Source: Faecalibacterium sp. (GTDB lineage: Bacteria > Bacillota > Clostridia > Oscillospirales > Ruminococcaceae). Taken from it: a stretch of 64,000 nt of DNA. Of this stretch, positions 60,540 to 64,000 are shown piece by piece. A model generated the notes under the pieces. It saw only the letters and a list, made by a program, of their open reading frames with translations, was not told the DNA's origin and made no database searches. Both the position numbers and the translations under genes were made by a program. Where the stretch lies: the NCBI GenBank assembly GCA_029264955.1, contig JARHYC010000021.1:30500-94499 (forward strand), written 5' to 3'. Every line of letters starts with the position of its first letter. Position 1 is the first letter of the stretch.

Positions 60540-61838
60540 TCAGTTTTCCCGCACAATGGTACTATGCTCTACTACAAAATCGGCAGCACGCATCGCACAC
60601 AGACTATGTTGTACCGTACGGCGTTCATTCTGCTGTGCGTACTCTTCTGGGGTACATCCCAATCGCTCTGACTGACGTGCAATTTCTGCATCCACTTCTG
60701 TTTCTGTGGGCTCCAGCCCTTCAAGCTTTGCCACTTTCAGCAATGCCAAATGCACACGCGCCTGCTCCTCTGCAGCTGTGCGCAGACGGTGAGAAAGCTG
60801 CTCCATTGTGGTTCTGGTTTCCGCCAGATAATCTTCCAGCGGTTTGCGCACCATTGCCAGCTGCTGACGCAACTGTTCCAACTGTGCCTGGTAAGCATCT
60901 TCTGTCAGCAAATCCGGCAACGAACCGGTGCTGTACTTCCCCAACTGGCGTACAATATCGGTACGCGCACGATTCATTGCGTTTTCTACACGTAAGTCTT
61001 CCAGTTTCAAACGCACCTGCTCTTTATAGGCATCCAGTGTATCTACGCCACCTGCCTGCTTAGCAAAAGCATCATCCAATTCCGGAATTTTGCGCAGATA
61101 CAGTTCCGTCAGTTTTGCACGAAATACGACCGGCTTTCCTGCCAATTCCTGTTCCGGATATGTATTCGGGAAGGTAACATGAATCTCAAATTCCTCTCCC
61201 GGGCAGTATCCCAAAATACCTTCCTCAAAACCGGGAATCATGCGACCTGACCCCAGTTCAATGGGTTGGCCTTCTGCTTTTCCACCTGTAAAAGCCACAC
61301 CGTCCAAAAGCCCCTCATAATCCAGCACAGCGGTCATGCCTTTTTCAGCGGGACCGGACTGCTCCACTTTTTTCGCCAGCATCATACGACGACGCTGAAT
61401 AAAACGATCTACATCATGTTCCCCCAGCGGATTGGGTTTGCATCGTGCAGTAAAACCCGTGTAGCGTTCCAGCGTGATTGCCGGTGCATTTACGAGCGTC
61501 GCAGTTACGCCAAAGCCTTTTTCTGTGGATGCATACAATAGCTCATATGCAGTCTCTGTGACTGGTTCCAAGCCAAGTTCCGCAACTGCTTGCTCGACTA
61601 GGTCCGGTATTTCTGCCGCCATGCAGTCATTGATTGCATCATACCAGAATACGCTGGAGCCTTTTTCTTTTTCGATTGCCGCACGATCTGCCTGCCCTTT
61701 TTCAAAGCCGGGAATTTGAATCTGATTGCGGCTACGCAAATATACCGTCTGTACCGCATTTTCCAGCTCCTGTGCATCTGCTTCGAAGGTAAACCGATAT
61801 ACATCCTTCTCTGGTGTTTCGATACGAGCCCGTTTCAT
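60540..61838 (-). CDS. tig: Trigger factor-like chaperone/prolyl isomerase with altered ribosome-binding signature
   Basis: 432 residues from the ATG at 61838, after GGGAGG; a GTG at 61844 is possible. Domains: N-terminal ribosome-binding domain (1-115), FKBP-type isomerase domain (about 160-245: GMTAVLDYEGLLDGVAF, ELGSGRMIPGFEEGILG) and a helical C-terminal domain. The usual G-F-R-K-G ribosome contact reads IPGFEKGQAD (Glu46), reversing the charge of the key Arg. It is not next to clpP/clpX. It may be the only trigger factor or a divergent paralog. Confidence 0.85.
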   Translation of the reverse strand: MKRARIETPEKDVYRFTFEADAQELENAVQTVYLRSRNQIQIPGFEKGQADRAAIEKEKGSSVFWYDAINDCMAAEIPDLVEQAVAELGLEPVTETAYELLYASTEKGFGVTATLVNAPAITLERYTGFTARCKPNPLGEHDVDRFIQRRRMMLAKKVEQSGPAEKGMTAVLDYEGLLDGVAFTGGKAEGQPIELGSGRMIPGFEEGILGYCPGEEFEIHVTFPNTYPEQELAGKPVVFRAKLTELYLRKIPELDDAFAKQAGGVDTLDAYKEQVRLKLEDLRVENAMNRARTDIVRQLGKYSTGSLPDLLTEDAYQAQLEQLRQQLAMVRKPLEDYLAETRTTMEQLSHRLRTAAEEQARVHLALLKVAKLEGLEPTETEVDAEIARQSERLGCTPEEYAQQNERRTVQHSLCAMRAADFVVEHSTIVREN

Positions 61839-61952
61839 TCTCACTTTCCTCCCTTTGGCTGCCTCTCTCAGTTTTTCACCGCAGGCAACGCTTCTCTATG
61901 TGGGCATTATACCATATATTTCGTTTCTTCGCTCACTTTTCCGCAAATACCG

Positions 61953-61981
61953 ATTGACGCAGAGACATTTTGTTAGTACAA
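61953..61981 (+). promoter_or_regulatory. Promoter of the DUF1622 gene
   Basis: TTGACG (61953-61958), a 17-base spacer and TACAAT (61976-61981), 32 bases before the ATG. Confidence 0.7.
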
Positions 61982-62013
61982 TGGGTAACGTATCAAAAAA
62001 AAGGAGAGATATC

Positions 62014-62385
62014 ATGTTACTGGAACATTTTAACGAAATGGTGATTCCCCTCATCATTGCACTGGCTGAGACCATGGGTATTCTGATTATTGTATATAGC
62101 CTGGTCAAGTGCTTCATTGCTTATGTGCTGCGCATCTTCAACAAGAGCAACGCTCATCTGGAAGAAGATCTGGCAGAAGGCCTGTCTGCTGCACTGGAAT
62201 TTATGATGGGTGCAGAAATCCTGAAGACCATCAGCGTTCCCAATATGAACGAACTGATCGTTCTGGGGCTGATTATTCTGATGCGTGTCGTGCTGAGCCT
62301 GCTGATTCACTTTGAACTCAGCCAGGAAGAAAAGCGTCACGAGTTGGCACAGAAAAAGCGCGAAGCTGCTATGTCCAACCAGTAA
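62014..62385 (+). CDS. DUF1622 family membrane protein
   Basis: 123 residues from the ATG at 62014, after AAGGAGAG. Three membrane helices (about 10-35, 58-70, 78-95), with LEEDLAEGLSAALEFMMGAEILKTI split over the middle, match the DUF1622 family. The end is basic and charged (EEKRHELAQKKREAA). The function is unknown. It is a single gene with its own promoter and terminator. Confidence 0.85.
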   Translation: MLLEHFNEMVIPLIIALAETMGILIIVYSLVKCFIAYVLRIFNKSNAHLEEDLAEGLSAALEFMMGAEILKTISVPNMNELIVLGLIILMRVVLSLLIHFELSQEEKRHELAQKKREAAMSNQ

Positions 62386-62395
62386 TCCCACTTAC

Positions 62396-62432
62396 AAAAA
62401 GAAGCCTGCACATTTGTGCAGGCTTCTTTTTG
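62396..62432. terminator. Bidirectional terminator
   Basis: AAAAAGAAGCCTGCACA pairs perfectly with its complement, with T-runs both ways. Confidence 0.92.
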
Positions 62433-62490
62433 TATCTCACATTTCTATAAAAAGCATAGTTTGCGGAAGCAAGCTGTGCTTTTCTCTTTC

Positions 62491-63366
62491 TTATACGGGG
62501 ATTTCTGTTTTCGGACGAGGATTCTTTGCTGCCCAGGGGTTTGCGGGGTCCGGGTCCGTAGGATCCCAGCCACGCAGCTTTTCATCATTCACATCAATCG
62601 GAGTGAAATCCGGTCTACCAAGCGGACCCGGATTTTCTGCATCATCATACAAAACAACCGGAGTGCCAATCGGGCAGTTATCATAAATCCACTTCACGTC
62701 TGCCACCTGCAAACGAATACAGCCCAGAGATGCCGGTGTGCCCAGTTTATTGAATTCTTCATATTCCAAATCTGCGGGGTTCTGACTTAGATACGGAACG
62801 GAATGAAACAAAATATGCTCTACAATGCGCACTGCATACTGACCATACACATCACCAAATAAGTATCTCCATCGGTACTGCTCAATTGTACGGTACTCTC
62901 CCAGCGGGGTATCTTCACCCGTAGAGCAGATCATCGGGAAATACGGCTTCAGATAGTTACCATTCTCATCCTTGGTGTATATGGTAACGCAATCTGCTGC
63001 GCGGTTAATTGCAATCAGATAGTCATAGCCTTCAATGCCAGTTGTATCCCAAGTAACATTGATATTTGCCATCGGATTTGGTTCTGGAGTAGGTTCTGGG
63101 GTTGCGGTAGGCTGTGGATCTTCAGTTGCTACTGGGGCATCTTTTCCGGTTTCCGGTGCGACAATTGCATTGCCTGCGGTAGTCACACCGGTTTCCGTTA
63201 TTGACAAGTAACCTACAGCGACAACTGCAACAATCAGCACCAGAATCGAGAGCATCATACCAAGACGGCGGCGCATCTTTGCCTTGCGTCGCTTTCGTTT
63301 TGCGCTAGGGCTCAGCCGACGATGTATCTGAGCCTGCTGCACATTTGGATTTTTATTTTCGTTCAT
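62491..63366 (-). CDS. Membrane-anchored L,D-transpeptidase (YkuD)
   Basis: 291 residues. A basic cytoplasmic N-terminus (SAKRKRRKAKMRRR), one membrane helix (about 37-56), a Pro/Thr/Glu-rich linker and a YkuD domain (about 108-245). The active site is intact: LFHSVPYL (His) and GTPASLGCIRLQ (Cys and Arg). It cross-links peptidoglycan by 3-3 bonds or attaches proteins. The C-terminus is Pro-rich (DPTDPDPANPWAAKNPRP). It is preceded by an apparently normal promoter region and is transcribed alone. Confidence 0.93.
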   Translation of the reverse strand: MNENKNPNVQQAQIHRRLSPSAKRKRRKAKMRRRLGMMLSILVLIVAVVAVGYLSITETGVTTAGNAIVAPETGKDAPVATEDPQPTATPEPTPEPNPMANINVTWDTTGIEGYDYLIAINRAADCVTIYTKDENGNYLKPYFPMICSTGEDTPLGEYRTIEQYRWRYLFGDVYGQYAVRIVEHILFHSVPYLSQNPADLEYEEFNKLGTPASLGCIRLQVADVKWIYDNCPIGTPVVLYDDAENPGPLGRPDFTPIDVNDEKLRGWDPTDPDPANPWAAKNPRPKTEIPV

Positions 63367-63567
63367 ATCGTTAACTCCCTTATTCTCATTTCTGTGTAGC
63401 TTATACTACGCCTAAGCCGACAAAAAAGTGCACCGCTATTGTATCATACTCTTAATTGATTTTCCATATCATCCGACATTTCAATCGATAATGCGAGAAT
63501 CCTACAAAATTTCCTTCTTCTTTTTCTTTGCAACAAGAGATTCTCTGATTTTTTCTGAACAAAATAA

Positions 63568-63595
63568 AAAGACGACTGCAAACGCAATCGTCTTT
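63568..63595 (-). terminator. Terminator after the tRNA cluster
   Basis: AAAGACGA/TCGTCTTT with an inner TGC/GCA pair; the minus strand continues TTTTTATTTTG directly after tRNA-Asn. Confidence 0.85.
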
Positions 63596-63597
63596 CA

Positions 63598-63674
63598 TGG
63601 CGCCTTTTGCCTGACTCGAACAGGCGACCCTCTGATTAACAGTCAGATGCTCTAACCGACTGAGCTAAAAAGGC
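63598..63674 (-). tRNA. tRNA-Asn (GUU)
   Basis: Acceptor GCCTTTT/AAAAGGC, discriminator G, anticodon loop with GTT, T arm GCCTG-TTCGAGT-CAGGC and an encoded CCA (63598-63600). It is the last of three tRNAs on the minus strand. Confidence 0.95.
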
Positions 63675-63679
63675 ATATT

Positions 63680-63754
63680 TGGTGACCCGTACCGGAATCG
63701 AACCGATGTTAAAGGCGTGAGAGGCCTCTGTCTTAACCGCTTGACCAACGGGCC
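63680..63754 (-). tRNA. tRNA-Glu (CUC)
   Basis: Acceptor GGCCCGT/ACGGGTC with one G-U pair, anticodon loop CTCTCAC giving CUC, T arm ATCGG-TTCGATT-CCGGT and an encoded CCA. Confidence 0.93.
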
Positions 63755-63757
63755 ATA

Positions 63758-63833
63758 TGGTGCACCATCGGGGACTCGAACCCAGGACCCACTGATTAAG
63801 AGTCAGTTGCTCTACCAACTGAGCTAATGGTGC
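63758..63833 (-). tRNA. tRNA-Lys (CUU)
   Basis: Acceptor GCACCAT/ATGGTGC, anticodon loop CTCTTAA giving CUU, T arm CTGGG-TTCGAGT-CCCCG (one mismatch) and an encoded CCA. It starts 5 bases after the hairpin that follows the 5S rRNA. Confidence 0.95.
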
Positions 63834-63837
63834 ATAT

Positions 63838-63870
63838 AAAAAATCAGGACTCATCGCTGAATCCTGATTG
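63838..63870 (-). terminator. Terminator-like hairpin between 5S rRNA and tRNA-Lys
   Basis: On the minus strand AATCAGGA/TCCTGATT with an 11-base loop is followed by TTTTTT. It looks like the rRNA operon terminator, yet three tRNA genes follow at once. Confidence 0.7.
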
Positions 63871-63879
63871 TAAGGAGAA

Positions 63880-63996
63880 GCCGGCATCTACCTATTTTCA
63901 CAGGCCGTCTCCAGCCAACTATCTTCGGCACAAGTGAGCTTAACTACTGTGTTCGGAATGGGAACAGGTGGGACCTCACCGTCATCGACACCGGCC
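63880..63996 (-). rRNA. rrf: 5S ribosomal RNA
   Basis: 117 bases. The minus strand reads GGCCGGTGTCGATGACGGTG, then the conserved CCGAACACAGTAGTTAAGCT, and ends ...GATGCCGGC, complementary to the start. It is presumably the last rRNA of an operon that extends beyond the right edge. Confidence 0.95.
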
Positions 63997-64000
63997 AAAA

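Noticed and set aside
1..64000. Search for CRISPR arrays, prophage, transposases and toxin-antitoxin pairs
   Set aside because: None were seen. The repeated sequences found are terminators, operators or tRNA stems.

Overview
The window looks like a chromosome segment from an anaerobic, Gram-positive gut commensal of the Oscillospiraceae/Ruminococcaceae (Faecalibacterium, Subdoligranulum, Gemmiger neighbourhood). This is inferred from strong AGGAGG-type ribosome binding sites, mid-range GC by eye, genes for host-glycan use (lacto-N-biose phosphorylase, N-acetylhexosamine kinase, mannonate dehydratase), lipoproteins, cell-wall enzymes and Rnf-like subunits. I saw no phage, insertion sequence or CRISPR array. 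Genes are dense, and convergent genes are usually separated by strong hairpin terminators.

Layout. 1-3.1 kb: the start of an ECF transporter S component, divergent from a MocR/PdxR-type regulator, then a degenerate LCP-like protein. 3.1-10.1 kb: one leftward operon rpe, rnfD-like, rnfE-like, rnfA-like, glycosidase-like membrane protein, DEAD-box helicase, rlmA-like methyltransferase. 10.3-12.5 kb: an OmpR-type two-component system. 12.7-22.1 kb: housekeeping genes (ychF, mtnN, malQ, alaX, trmB, dinB) and small membrane proteins. 22.1-27.2 kb: a leftward envelope cluster (membrane protein, lipoprotein glycosidase, lipoprotein, YgjP-type metalloprotease, flippase, GNAT). 27.8 kb: a CAU-anticodon tRNA. 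28-33 kb: an AraC regulator divergent from an MFS transporter and a GH2 glycosidase. 33.2-37.2 kb: a YwaF-like protein, an AraC regulator and a hexuronate pair (uxuA, mannonate-type SDR). 37.3-45.1 kb: RgpF-like glycosyltransferase, VanY-like carboxypeptidase, folC, DegV, MATE exporter and LysR regulator. 45.2-53.5 kb: the lacto-N-biose/galacto-N-biose locus (binding protein, two permeases, small membrane protein, lnpA leftward; AraC and nahK rightward). 53.7-60.4 kb: an oligopeptide ABC system with a possibly structured leader and an unusual binding protein. 60.5-64 kb: divergent trigger factor, DUF1622 protein, L,D-transpeptidase, three tRNAs and a 5S rRNA.

How it works together. The sugar loci pair an importer, a cytoplasmic cleavage enzyme and a divergent AraC regulator, which suits growth on mucin or milk-type glycans and hexuronates. 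The peptide importer supplies amino acids. Several genes make or remodel the envelope.

The most unusual items are: (1) an Rnf-like D-E-A cassette with no B, C or G genes beside it, which has lost the covalent FMN threonine and almost all Fe-S cysteine ligands; (2) an OppA-type binding protein whose sequence is circularly permuted, with the family's C-terminal block moved to the N-terminus behind the lipoprotein signal; (3) a MocR regulator with Arg in place of the PLP-binding Lys; (4) a trigger factor with an altered ribosome-binding signature. All family comparisons were made by eye from memory, not by database search.
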